Below, piece by piece: positions 46,789-57,780 of a stretch of 64,000 bases of DNA. The DNA lies in NCBI GenBank assembly GCA_963920665.1, contig OY987266.1:5027001-5091000 (forward strand), given 5' to 3'. The translations under genes and the position numbers were made by a program. This DNA comes from Straminergon stramineum. Taxonomy: Eukaryota; Streptophyta; Bryopsida; Hypnales; Calliergonaceae. The notes beneath the pieces are model-generated. The model was not told where the DNA came from, did no database searches, and saw only the letters and a list, made by a program, of their open reading frames with translations. How positions within the stretch are numbered: position 1 is the first letter of the stretch; each line of letters opens with the position of its first letter.

Positions 46789-47191
46789 CAATTGAAATGT
46801 AGTAATTATGTTGAAAGTAGAAATTCAGACCTCAATTAGGCATAGTAGAATAAGTTTTTTCAAAAAAATTTGAACTAAGAAAAGTTGGTAAATCAAACTA
46901 TCTTTCATCTCCAAAAACCCGTTTGAGATTTAAAGACTCCAATCAAAAGTTATGGACAAAATTTAGAGAGAATGTTTGAAAATGTCCCAAAAAATGTCAA
47001 TTCTAACTCGTCTCTGAATTTTGTCCATAACTTTTGATTGGAGTCTTTAAATCTCAAAAAAGTTTTTGGAGATGAAAAATATTTTGATTTACCAACTTTT
47101 CTTAGTTCAAATTTTTTTGAAAAAATTTATTCTACTATGCCTAAATGAGGTCTAAATTTCTACTTTCAACACAATTCTTGCTTTTCAATTG
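46789..47191. repeat. Long palindrome of 403 bp (arms about 182 bp, loop about 40 bp)
   Basis: The left arm (46789-46970) begins CAATTGAAATG and includes TTGAAAGTAGAAATT, TAGTAGAATAA and CCAATCAAAAGTTATGGAC. The right arm (47011-47191) is its reverse complement with scattered mismatches and ends TTTTCAATTG. Neither arm codes. A transcript would fold into one long hairpin. It could be a foldback transposon or a source of small RNAs. Confidence 0.85.
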
Positions 47192-50100
47192 ACCTCATAC
47201 TAAAATTGTGAAAGATAAAAAATGCAATGTTAGTGCAATAACTATGCATTGACATGATGTTGTGTGATTAATGCACAAGCTTGATAAGTCTTAAATAAGC
47301 ACTAATGCTGCATGAAGTCAATCACCCATCACTAAACCTTTGAAATTGTATATTTTTAATCATGCATAGTTGTCGTGTAACTTTAACACTTCAAACTCAA
47401 ATATGAATGACATGCCTAAACCGCACTATAATCATGAATGTCAATATTGTGTTGTAACAATGCTTCCAAATGAATGAATGTGACATGAAAGCAGTGCTTG
47501 ACGATAATCGTGTGATTACTCTTGACAATTTGTGATAGAGGAACTTTATTATGTAGTACCAAAAAACTCCTAAACCTCAAAATGTGACAAACTAAAAAAA
47601 TTGAATTTTAAATATGAAATGATTTTAAAAATATTTTTTGGAGAATAAAAGATATGATTAAAATTAGGATAGAAATTTCCAATAAAAAATTTAGTTAATT
47701 GGGTTAATGCTTCAAAAGTCATAGCAGATGAAAACTTCATCACACTTAATGTGATGGAAAAAAGGATTGTTCTTTCTTGCAATCACCCAAATAAAGCTAT
47801 AGTAAGAATAGAGAAACCACAAGATTTTATTTCATATATGGTTAGTCCTTTCAAATTTGTAAGCTTTAAAGCTACAAGATTGTTTTGAGTAAATTACTTG
47901 TCTTTTAGTGTAACTATTAATCCATGATATTTTCTTAGGTTGCCATGAATTTAATCATCAATGGTTGTAGGAACCCTTAAAAGTAGAGTCTTGATTATGG
48001 TTTAGACCAATTTTAGCCATTTGACTACTCAAAACAAAACCAAACATCCATTACCATGTTTTTCAGTTGATGGGTGTAGTTACTTCAATTTTTCAATTTC
48101 TGTCTATTTTAGCCTTACCAGTGAAAACAAGGTATAGATTTAGTCTAATTTCCCTTGGAGGATGATAATTAGACTGATAAGTCATATGAAAAGCTAATAG
48201 GCACATAGAAAGATTTGAACAGGTCTAATAGGCTAGGATTTGAAGTAGTCTAATAGCTTGATGCACATTTTCAAGTGAAGAGATGCAATCCTTCTTTTTG
48301 TCTTTTTGAAGACTATATGTCCAAATGTCGAGTAGTTCATTTTTTCACTCTTACTTTTGTATGTAAAGTCAAATGCTCAAGTTTTAGTTGCTCAAAACAA
48401 TTTGTCACCATTACTATTAATATAAAGTATATATTTCTTTCAAATTGTCTGTGTGTCGATTTCTCTGGTGGAACCATCCTCACAGGTAGTGAACTAGGTG
48501 TATTAAGTTTACTTGACTGTGTAAATTGCAGGGAGGTTATCCCCGTTGTGAAAGTTCAGTCAAATTTCAATTGTGAGTCCAGTAGCTTGTTTTGTTGTGT
48601 ATATGAATTGTTGTTGGGTCAATTCAATTTAGTTGAATCAATTCAATTAATTGATTATGGATTGAATAAATAATAGTGAGCTAATTGATTATTGTATAAT
48701 TTTAAACAAGATTAATTTTTGAATCATGTATTCAGTCAAATTGCAAGGCTATGCACGACTAATGATGAGACTAATTAACTGATTTTGAATATGCATTTGT
48801 AATTGGGCGAGTAGTCACTATGAACTGTGAAAATCAGTGTAAGTCTGTGAATCAATTTGTCTAGTGGTTCAGGTATCAAATTGATCAAGTTGTCTACTGG
48901 ATTACCGGGAGGGTATCCCTGGTTAGATCTAATTATAAAATTGATTGGTAAATTGGCACATAGTCAATTGCAAATTGTGTGTAAGAAATGACAAATCGAA
49001 TTGCTTGATAGAATCGATGAATTCTTGTAATTGTGTTATGGACTAATTGCATTGACAAATTATGTGTATGTGTTGTGTGTGGAAATTGAAGATTTGATCT
49101 GCTCTAGTTGCGGTGAATGTGAAGACTAGTTGATCGATTACTTGTGTAAAATTTGAATGTGTGTAATATATATTTGTCAATTTGCTTATGTTAAATTGTA
49201 TGTGAAAGAGCAATTAGCTTATGAGCTCGATGTGAGTAGAAAATTGTGTTGGTCAAATTAACTAGAGAATGTTGTAGGCTCAATTAGAACAGTGTAATTG
49301 AGAAATCTATTAGTTTGCACTTAGAGATAATGTAGTGCTAACAATGGACAATTTATCTCAGTCAGGTTGTGTAAGATAAATATGTGAATTATGCAGCATA
49401 GTTTAATTGATTAACAGTGTAGAGTAAAGCGAATTAACTTAAGCAATTTGGAATAAAAAAAACAATTCCAACATTGGTAGAACAAATTGCAAGATCAAGT
49501 AGTTTGTGAGTAAACTGAGTGAATTATCCTTATTGGTTTTTGTCAAGTCGACACTATGGGTTTGGAATCTATTCGACTGATTTATAGTATTGATGTTAGT
49601 TTCAGTGTTAAATTGATAAGCAAGTAGCCAATATTGAAAGACCAATTGATCATAGCCATAAGTCATAGAGTGCACGGTCATAGGTGCTTGGACTAGTAGT
49701 CGTGTGGTAATTGTCTATGGTCTTGACGAATTGATTCAAGTAAAGTTTGGAGAAAGCAAAAGACAAATCAATTGGAAAAGCTAAAGCTATGGGGTTGACA
49801 TGAAGAATAAATTGACTAAATAAGGAATGAAATTCTAAACTTTTCATGCTTTGCATATTGAGCAAATGGATAGAAAATACGGATTTGGTATTGGCATATT
49901 AAATTAGTGATTAGGCTAATAATATAGTACGGATTAGAAGAGGGAAAATAAAGAGAAATTAAAGTAATGAATAATTTCCCTAAAAGTTTATTGTATTTCA
50001 AATATATACTTTGGTGCATTTGATTACGTCCATAGTGTATGCATTGTCAAGACAAATTGATCAAACCTGATGAATTGACAAGAGGATTTGCCACGAGCAA

Positions 50101-50714
50101 AAAGCATACTATATAGGACTGGGACCCCATACATGGAGTCTATTATAAATAGCATTTGGGATGGACTGAGACTGAGACTATTTGACTAAGAGTGTGGGTT
50201 TCTTTGTTAAAACTCTAAAACAAAACATAAAATAAAATAGATAAATATTCAAAATACAAAAACAAGTGACCTTAGTCACGCAAACGTTAGACTTATTGAC
50301 CTTTCTTTAGGAATTACCCCCCTATACTATACTTCCTTGGGTTTTGTAGAATAGGCAAAATCTACATTACAATGGGTGACTTTTAGAGCCTATTATATTT
50401 GACAAAAAACGCAAGTGTTCATCCCAAACATATTGTGTAAGTAAAGGAGATAGAAAATGAGGCCTCTAAATGCATTTTGTTTCATTCTATTGGAAGAGAT
50501 TATGTATTAGTGGTACCTTCATTTCAAGAATTGCACTTTTATTTTGCCCAACTTTTGCAAGTGCCTTGTCATCTTCACTATTTGCACATTGAAGTCCATC
50601 TGCCCTATTGATTATGCCTTTTATTTGTATGTAATTTAGAAAAGATTGGAAGAATACTGCCATAGGGTAATCCCTACCATTCTAAACTTGGTGATAGCCA
50701 TCCATCTTTACAAG
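47192..50714. other. AT-rich intergenic DNA, no gene
   Basis: The largest frame (48275-48673, 132 residues) is Cys/Ser/Leu-rich without a domain and lies in sequence full of short TTGATTG-like words. No RNA gene recognised. Confidence 0.45.
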
Positions 50715-50718
50715 GTTA

Positions 50719-50936
50719 ACCCTTAAACAATTTTATAGCCATTTTTTAGTCAATGAATGACTAAGAATCTATTTATGTAGGATAGAAGTACAATTGCTCA
50801 TTCTTGAAATTCTATGCAAACTGGGGAGATCATGCATAGTAGTTTGACCTCCAATGAGTATTTTTTTTAAAAGTAGATGATGTCATACAATGCCTAAAGG
50901 GATGATTTCCATAGTCACTAGTTAGACATTCAAGGG
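50719..50936. mobile_element. TTAA-flanked miniature element, copy 2 (218 bp, intact flanks)
   Basis: TTAA at 50715-50718, then CCCTTAAACAATTTTATAGCC; at the other end AGACATTCAAGGG, then TTAA at 50937-50940. This is the cleanest copy of the family, with both TTAA flanks intact. It is inverted relative to the copy at 6564-6786 and aligns with it end to end. Confidence 0.8.
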
Positions 50937-50940
50937 TTAA

Positions 50941-53900
50941 TGTGAGAATGTTGAACCAAATTTTGACAAACTTTTAGGTACTTTCTCTTGATGGAAAAGA
51001 TTTTGCCGTCTTCACACCTAGTTGCTCAAGATGACTGTTACATAACATTCATGAATGTGAAGGGGAGGTCCTTCTACAATATCACTCTAACAAGAAAATA
51101 TTCGTGTTACAATGGCCCACAATACACGATGGTCAGCTTGCATTCAAGATGCTTTACAGTGAAAGAGCTTGAATGATTCGTGGAAAGCAAAGGGTCCCGC
51201 CCCTGCTTTGACGTTCAAGAACGTTCTGCACTCTCCGAAGCCAACGGAGTTTAATTACAACCAGTGGTTCCAAAAGCAATTCACCAGTCTTACATTCTCG
51301 CATATGAACCCCAAGTCAATAAAACGATGGGTACTACTCCCACAACATGATTATCTCACAGCAACTGAGGGAATGTCAAAATATCAAGCACCAAAGAAAG
51401 ACTTGAGTCCTGATTTGAACTTTCTCGAATGAGAAATTGAGAATGTGTGGAAGTTGCACCAGCAGCACACAATACTTAAGTTACTCTCAATTTAATTCAT
51501 TAAACCCAGTCACAACAAGGCATTCAATTGCCAACCACGTGTCCTTTCAACACACGACTACCAATTTCATATGTTAATTTTCTCAAGGTTGGAAGCTTCC
51601 AACCACCGTGAAAAAGTCGAAACATGGTGAGATAATGTCAATGGAGTGAGTCCTTGAACTATACTAGACGTACAGATCGAAACTTCGAAGTACGGAAATC
51701 ACGACTTGAAGACCAAAAGTGAACATACAGGTGAAGTTTTTGGACTCTTTTGTTTACTTGTTAGTGTCCGCTTCAAAAGAAGGTGAGAACCCTGCTTTAC
51801 AGTAAGCTTATAATTCAAGCAAACTATTAGGAGTGTGAATTATACTATAATTGTCATCAAACATGAGAATTTTTATGTGTGGACAGAAGGTGATTGGTGT
51901 AGTAAAACTTTGCTCAAAGAAAGTGGCACACACTACAATAATAGGCTTTGGAGTGTGGACTAGAGAAGGGAGTTTTTTCAATTGTTTCTTTTAAGTTTTT
52001 TCAAGTGATTGAAATGCAATTTCCTCGTGAAATGGCACTGTTCAGTATTCCTTACCCTCAGTCCCGGCAGAGGCTGACTTCGCCATGAATCAGAATTCAT
52101 GGCAAAAGTGTTTGCCTTTGTCACGTGGAACAAGACTCTACGACGTTCTCTTTCAATCGGTGAGATTGCTTCTGATTCCATGCCTCGGTGGAAAACCTTT
52201 GATTCTGTGATTGCAGATTCTTTTGTATATCCTGAGAATACATTTGCGTACATTTTGCGTACACATCTGACTGGAGTTCTACATCTCAAATTTGTGTGAG
52301 TGCATTGAGAAGTCCATGTACCCCATGTGTCTTCTATGACAGCGCAATTAGAGAGGTTGCGTGTATAGGAAAGGCAGAGGCTTTTCCCAAATACTCCGTA
52401 CTGACCTTGTGCATTCCTGCTTATATATATACTCAAATGTTTGTTTTGAAACTGTACATACTGCATGCCGGCGGGCGCTCTCAAGGGCTAATGTAATCTA
52501 GTTTGACAAAAGAATCTAACTTAATTTTTTTCCCCATCTATCTCTACGATACTACTCATGCGCAATTCCCTTGTGAGTTTAGAGAATTTGGCAGCCATAG
52601 CTAAAATCAGCAGGCGTTTGCCTTTGGCACATGTTATCTGATGAGTGAACCTGCTGTCACGACAAGGAGCAACACGCGATGTCCAAAAGTTGGTACTCAA
52701 GCAACTAGCAAGGCATTTCCTTGTCCCACTTTCTCAGGCAGACCACTTTCTAACAGTAACAGTTCCAGTAACAGTGGGGAATTGAATTTCATCCTTGTAC
52801 TTGAAATAGCTTCAAGTCAACTCTTGATTTACTTCAAGTTCAACGTGATTTCCTCTGAAATGAGGTTGAATTTGAATTGTTTAATTTACTTCAAGTTTTT
52901 TCACTTCAATCCCTAATGCCGTTAGTCAATCATGCTCGTCAAATACATGACTGAATAATCGAGCCAAATTCACAATGAAACCTTGCGAAAGAGTGTCCTT
53001 TTGATCTCCATAGCTTCTAAAATTGAATATTGACTTCTAGTGGCAACGAGACCAGCTTGTGAGCTAGTGTGGCCGTGTCATGAGAATTGTGTACTCTCTC
53101 TTCCATACAACTTTCTCTGAACTGAGCTAATGTCTAGGACACTTGTTCTGAAATCACCCTCCTTAAATACCGGGCTCCGGGCTTGATCTTCTTCATTAAT
53201 CACTGGGAATTGACTTGCTCATACTTCTAGAATTCCATGGCCGTTGCATCCTAAATGCATAAGTAGCTCGCATGTCACTGTGAGAAACCTAACAATCCTT
53301 AAATCCGAAGCCCCAATTGCCTTGTAATTAGTTGTTGGGAGTGAAGTGTTTTGAAAGTAGAATTAAATCCTTAAAGCTCCACAATTCAATGCTCTGAAAA
53401 TCGCATCGTTAAATTGGTGTTTCAACCATTTAAGGCGGGCTCCTTAAACTCTTCTACGGTTTTCGAACAAAATTTGGGTCCTTCCAAGAACTCTTCATAT
53501 TTCAATTGAACAATTCAAACATTGGGATTATGTGATTTGCCCTCGCTTTGAAGTGCAGGCACATTTGTTGAAAGTTCATGGTACAGTAAAAACCCATCTA
53601 ATTGCTTGGGACAATTGGGTATTTTAAAGTTTAATTGGTGAATGCACTCTTCTTAGCACAACTTAATAAATATGATAAGTGTGATAAGATACTTTATCGC
53701 TTCGTGATTTTCTTGGTGCACTCTGGCATAGCTTCATCAGAAAAGGAAGGCCGTTTTGTTTGCCACAACTCTGGTTTTACGTAAGTAAGTTCAAGTACAG
53801 ATAAGTTGTGGCCCATGTAGTTTTTCCTACCACATGCGTTTGGAAGTGGATTTTTTGAATACTGCAATTGTTTACATAAAGGCTGGCAAAAGCAATCGGT

Positions 53901-55324
53901 AGAATGGCTATAAGCCGCCTTCAAATTTACCATTTAGAATTGAAATTTTTGTTCTCTCAACTTGAGTTTCTCAAAGTTTATATGTATCGGTAAACACGGA
54001 GTGAGTTGATTAGTGAAAAGACGAAAAGATGGTCACCAGATAAGATAGAAGACCGTAGGCCGGCCAGATAGAAGACCCACGATTACATGTACTCGTCGCG
54101 TTTTCAATGTACCGGACAGCACTGTACAACCACGATGTACTGCACTCGAGGTGAGCATTTTTAACTCTGAAATGTACACTACCAGTACAAGGCTGCCAGA
54201 ACAGCGCATTCCACCTTACAACGAACGCTTTGAAGTGAACCAATGGTATGTGATTATCACCTAACCTGCCACCTCACACTAAATAATAAACTTGAATGCT
54301 GGACCCATCTTCCCAGTAGGGATTCTGTTAGGATTACGCTGTAAAACATTGCTTTGAAAACTTGGAACTGGCACAATTTGTAATTTTGTAGCAGGGTTAT
54401 GACAATTGACACGCTTTGTTTCAGACAAGTAGAGGTCAGGCCATTAAACCCAGTTCCACACGAGCATTCACACACTCTGCACACATAAACTCCATGATTA
54501 ATTTTCAGGCGTGCAACAATCTAATCTCTAAGTCAACAGCCGGCTGGAATCTGAACTTCAGAAACCAGAAGTATAATCGAGGGCGTCAAATACATAACAG
54601 GAAAAAAAATGTACAAGGAGATGATCTAAAAGACCGCATTTCATAACCTTGAAGATGAAGGCTCCAGAAATGATGTGGAAGCATCTACGAACATCAGTCC
54701 CAAGGATTTTCGTGTAGCCAACCAACTGTCGCCGATTAGAATCACGGCGCAACATGAAGAGAGAGAGCAGACACTATAGAGCTCTGTCTCAGATATGTGA
54801 CGTTGATCAAACCGCCAATAGAGATTCTTGCTGAAACAGCACACGAATGGCTTTCTGTTTCTCTCACTCTACCTTCAATTTGATTCTATGATAGTCAGCA
54901 CTACATGGAATACGACACGGCGCTTTAGACAAAAGTGCTCGTCACTTGAGAAATCGGTTTGACGGTGCGTAGACTTGGTTAACATAGCACTCCATCTCTT
55001 CCCCAAGAAGATGAAGCACCGATTCTCCAGTCTCAAACAACCTGGCGCATCACAAGTCGAGCATATATCAGGAAATCGTCTCAAAGCAGTTTGGATGAGA
55101 GGGGGGAGTCACCAAATTTCAAGATATTTCGAGATTCATCAACCATAAATTGCAACGCATGATTCAAACAGGGAACGAGTGCGGGAAAGAGTACAAACCA
55201 GAAACAGTCGGATCCAATGAATGGACGCTTGAATATTGCTCCCACCATTACCATTATACATAATGAAGATTTTTACTTTGGGGAACACTCCCAGTATCAT
55301 ACTCTTCCGTTCCTCCATCCCATT
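50941..55324. other. Intergenic DNA, 3' flank of the kinase-regulator-like gene at its right edge
   Basis: Composition is more balanced than in the deserts, so open frames occur on both strands (for example 51978-52484 minus and 52099-52299 plus), but none carries a recognisable domain or splice context. A frame at 51169-51432 followed by GAAATTGAGAATGTGTGG reads SPDLNFLE then EIENVWK, faintly like a Tc1-type motif. The part just below 55325 should be the 3' UTR of the next gene. Confidence 0.4.
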
Positions 55325-56836
55325 CTACGCGGCCATCGCTGGATCGGAGAAGGTTCTCTCATCCTTCTCTTTCTTGAAGGACAATAAAGATTTTAGACTG
55401 GCCAGGCGACCTTTCGCTGCCTTAGAACTGCGCATCGTAGGAGCTATGCAAACGGGCACATTCAGTACTGGAGTAACTCTCACACTCGAAGTGTACGAGG
55501 CCAACCTCTCGGGACTTCGCCTAATTTCTCGTGTTCTCAACGCTCTAAGCTGCTCCTGTCCTTTGCCGACCTTGGAAGCAGGATTACTACACCGCTCCAG
55601 ATTTTTTAGCACAATTCGGCTAGGGTTTGTTGCAGTCGGCGTGGTTCCAGCGCTTCTGTCCAAAACTTTTTTCTTGATTTCCCCCGACGGCGGCTTATCA
55701 AACCTATCTAATGTAATTTCTAAAGAACCCTCAGTCTCGAGCAATCTCCAAGAATCCCTTTCAGTAGCTGGTCTTAAATCCAACTCTGTTGCAGAAGATC
55801 TCCACGAGTCAGATTCAATATCTCTACCGGTCTCAGAAGCGGAAGACGTCGGGTAAATCGGGGACGCGACATGTAGAGCGGCTAAACCAGCGGGTTTGCT
55901 ACTTGCAACTTGCACAGGTGCTGAGGGAAAGGATGCCGGTGGTGACGACACAGCGCAAGGCTCTGCAGGAGAGAATTTCCCCACGCTGCTCTTTAAATGC
56001 GATGAAGAGCAATTCTCCGAAGGAATCGCCTTACCAGATTTCTCAGTAGACGAGTTCCTCCGGAATATCAAGCGAAGTGAATTGGCAGCTGATCCAGAAT
56101 TCTTCGGGATCGGGCCAGAAGATTGTTTTCTGCTAGGCACAGTCTGATCCCTGGCCGGATACAATCGGTCCCTGTGACTGTCCGACCGAGCTCTTCTCAG
56201 AAGGCCAATTACCTTCTCCCATGTTTGAGACTTCGGTTTCCCAGCCCCTTCCACCGAAACTCCACACGAGGACGTCGCATCCGCAAAACTCAAGGGCCCG
56301 GAATACCGCGAAGGAGGAACTTGCCGCATGTCCAGAGGACCTGAATATCTCGGGTGCTTGGTCTCTGGTCCCGGAAAGCCCGATTCCTCCCGACCCAGGG
56401 GACCTGACTTACTCACACTTGGTCTCTTAGGTGACCAATCAACATTAACGAAAGGAGTTTTCATCGTATCCAGCGGGCCAGAGAAACTCACAGAAACCGT
56501 GTCTTGTTGAGGGTGAGAAGAAGGTAGGCTTTGCGGAAGAAGCCTCCCCTTGTGGAAAAGCTCGTCTGCCGACAGCATACAACCCCCCGACACAGGATCC
56601 AAAGAGGATGATCCCATGCAAAACTCGAAGTCAAGAGCACGATCGTCACCATTCCTGAGATCATCTTTCCCACTACTTCCGATCCTCTCAGCTGAAGATT
56701 TGTCCACAACACCAGCTGAGAAAGATATGCGCGGACTAAGCCATCCTATCCCCTGCGATGCAGACGGAGAACAATCGCTCTGAGATCTCAGAGAAGTGCA
56801 AAGATCTAAAGTATCCAGCACGCTCCTACCCGCCAT
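55325..56836 (-). CDS. Membrane-associated kinase regulator-like (MAKR/DUF1645-like) protein, 503 residues
   Basis: One uninterrupted exon from ATG 56836 to TAG 55325. Residues 69-97 read DFEFCMG ... MLSADELFHKGRLLP. This pairing of an FEF motif with ADELF(x)KG a little downstream marks plant BKI1/MAKR-type and DUF1645 proteins, which act at the plasma membrane in receptor-kinase signalling or are uncharacterised. The C-terminus (PVLNVPVC, then KGRLASLKSLLSFKKEKDE) is a basic, Lys/Ser-rich tail, as such proteins often have. The middle is Ser/Pro-rich and probably disordered. It carries a recurrent SGPL motif at 119, 144, 165 and 179, with SGPI at 240. The two copies in RYSGPLDMRQVPPS and RYSGPLSF are 14 residues apart. 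No membrane segment or kinase domain. Assignment rests on short motifs, so the family is likely and the exact role open. Coding DNA is CpG-rich. Confidence 0.7.
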   Translation of the reverse strand: MAGRSVLDTLDLCTSLRSQSDCSPSASQGIGWLSPRISFSAGVVDKSSAERIGSSGKDDLRNGDDRALDFEFCMGSSSLDPVSGGCMLSADELFHKGRLLPQSLPSSHPQQDTVSVSFSGPLDTMKTPFVNVDWSPKRPSVSKSGPLGREESGFPGPETKHPRYSGPLDMRQVPPSRYSGPLSFADATSSCGVSVEGAGKPKSQTWEKVIGLLRRARSDSHRDRLYPARDQTVPSRKQSSGPIPKNSGSAANSLRLIFRRNSSTEKSGKAIPSENCSSSHLKSSVGKFSPAEPCAVSSPPASFPSAPVQVASSKPAGLAALHVASPIYPTSSASETGRDIESDSWRSSATELDLRPATERDSWRLLETEGSLEITLDRFDKPPSGEIKKKVLDRSAGTTPTATNPSRIVLKNLERCSNPASKVGKGQEQLRALRTREIRRSPERLASYTSSVRVTPVLNVPVCIAPTMRSSKAAKGRLASLKSLLSFKKEKDERTFSDPAMAA

Positions 56837-57780
56837 CCTGAGAGTATTCGCTAAACCTTCAAAGCGACTCTTCGCATTTTAAACCTAATACCACCTGCCA
56901 AAGTTCAGAAACAGAGTCCCGCTCACTCCAGGAAAAAACTGGAAAGAACGACGGCAGACTAGGGAAGCCGTTCTTAAACCAACGACCAACCAAAGCAATA
57001 CGTTACGCTTCTGTTGCAAGAAGCGATCGTCACTTACGCACACACGCACATTTAAACTACCTTTCGTAGGACGAAATTGCAATATTGCAAGCTTTCCATG
57101 TCCACATAAGTCCGAAATTGCGCCAGCCAAAGGCTGAGTAGCATTCGTGAATATTACTCACGGCGATCCAACACATGTACCACGGAAAAGAAAAGAAAAG
57201 AAAAAATCCTACGTAGTCTTCTCAAGTCCTCCCAAACACGAGATAAAGTGCGAGCTGAAAAAGCTTACACAAAACCAGGCGCACTAGCCTAAACCACTAG
57301 TCTCCCCAAGAAAGCATCATCCCTCCCGTCTTTTCTCAGACAAAAGCCAGCACAACCGCACGCTCTACGAGGACGGAGGCGCTGTCCGAGACTCGCTCTC
57401 GCACATTCAAAATCGTCCTGAGCTCCACACCTGTCTAGTATCCTCCCCTTCTCCCTCGCGCGCTTCGTTCCGACGACGACAGCGACGCCATTTTAAAACG
57501 CGGGGGCTACGTTAACTTACAGTTGGCACGCAAAACCAACTGACGGAGCCTGCGAGCCCTGACGGCCAGCATGTCAAGGAGCGAACAAGCTTGACTAGCG
57601 AATTAATGAAGCAAGTGAGCGAACTGGCAGCAGCAGAAGGGATGCAGACGAGATGCAGAGCGGAGTAAGCTTAGAGCCAGAGCGGCAGGCATGCGGACAG
57701 TCGTTTGTGAGCCTACAGAAAGGGAGCAAGTAAGCTCAAGTTTAAGCGACTGAGGCAGGGAGGGGCGTCAAGTGGGAGGA
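56837..57780 (-). promoter_or_regulatory. CpG-rich leader and promoter of the kinase-regulator-like gene
   Basis: GC- and CpG-rich sequence (for example CTCGCGCGCTTCG near 57456) directly upstream of the minus-strand start at 56836, in contrast to the AT-rich DNA beyond about 58300. ACGTTAACTTACAG occurs near 57509. No unmistakable TATA box on the minus strand. A leader intron is possible. Confidence 0.45.

Noticed and set aside
48275..48673. 132-residue plus-strand frame
   Set aside because: AT-rich, no recognisable domain, and embedded in sequence with many short repeated words.
51978..52484. 168-residue minus-strand frame
   Set aside because: Both strands are open here, no domain or compositional bias for coding is seen, and there is no splice or promoter context.
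55236..55856. 206-residue plus-strand frame
   Set aside because: Antisense of the 503-residue minus-strand gene, which has family motifs.
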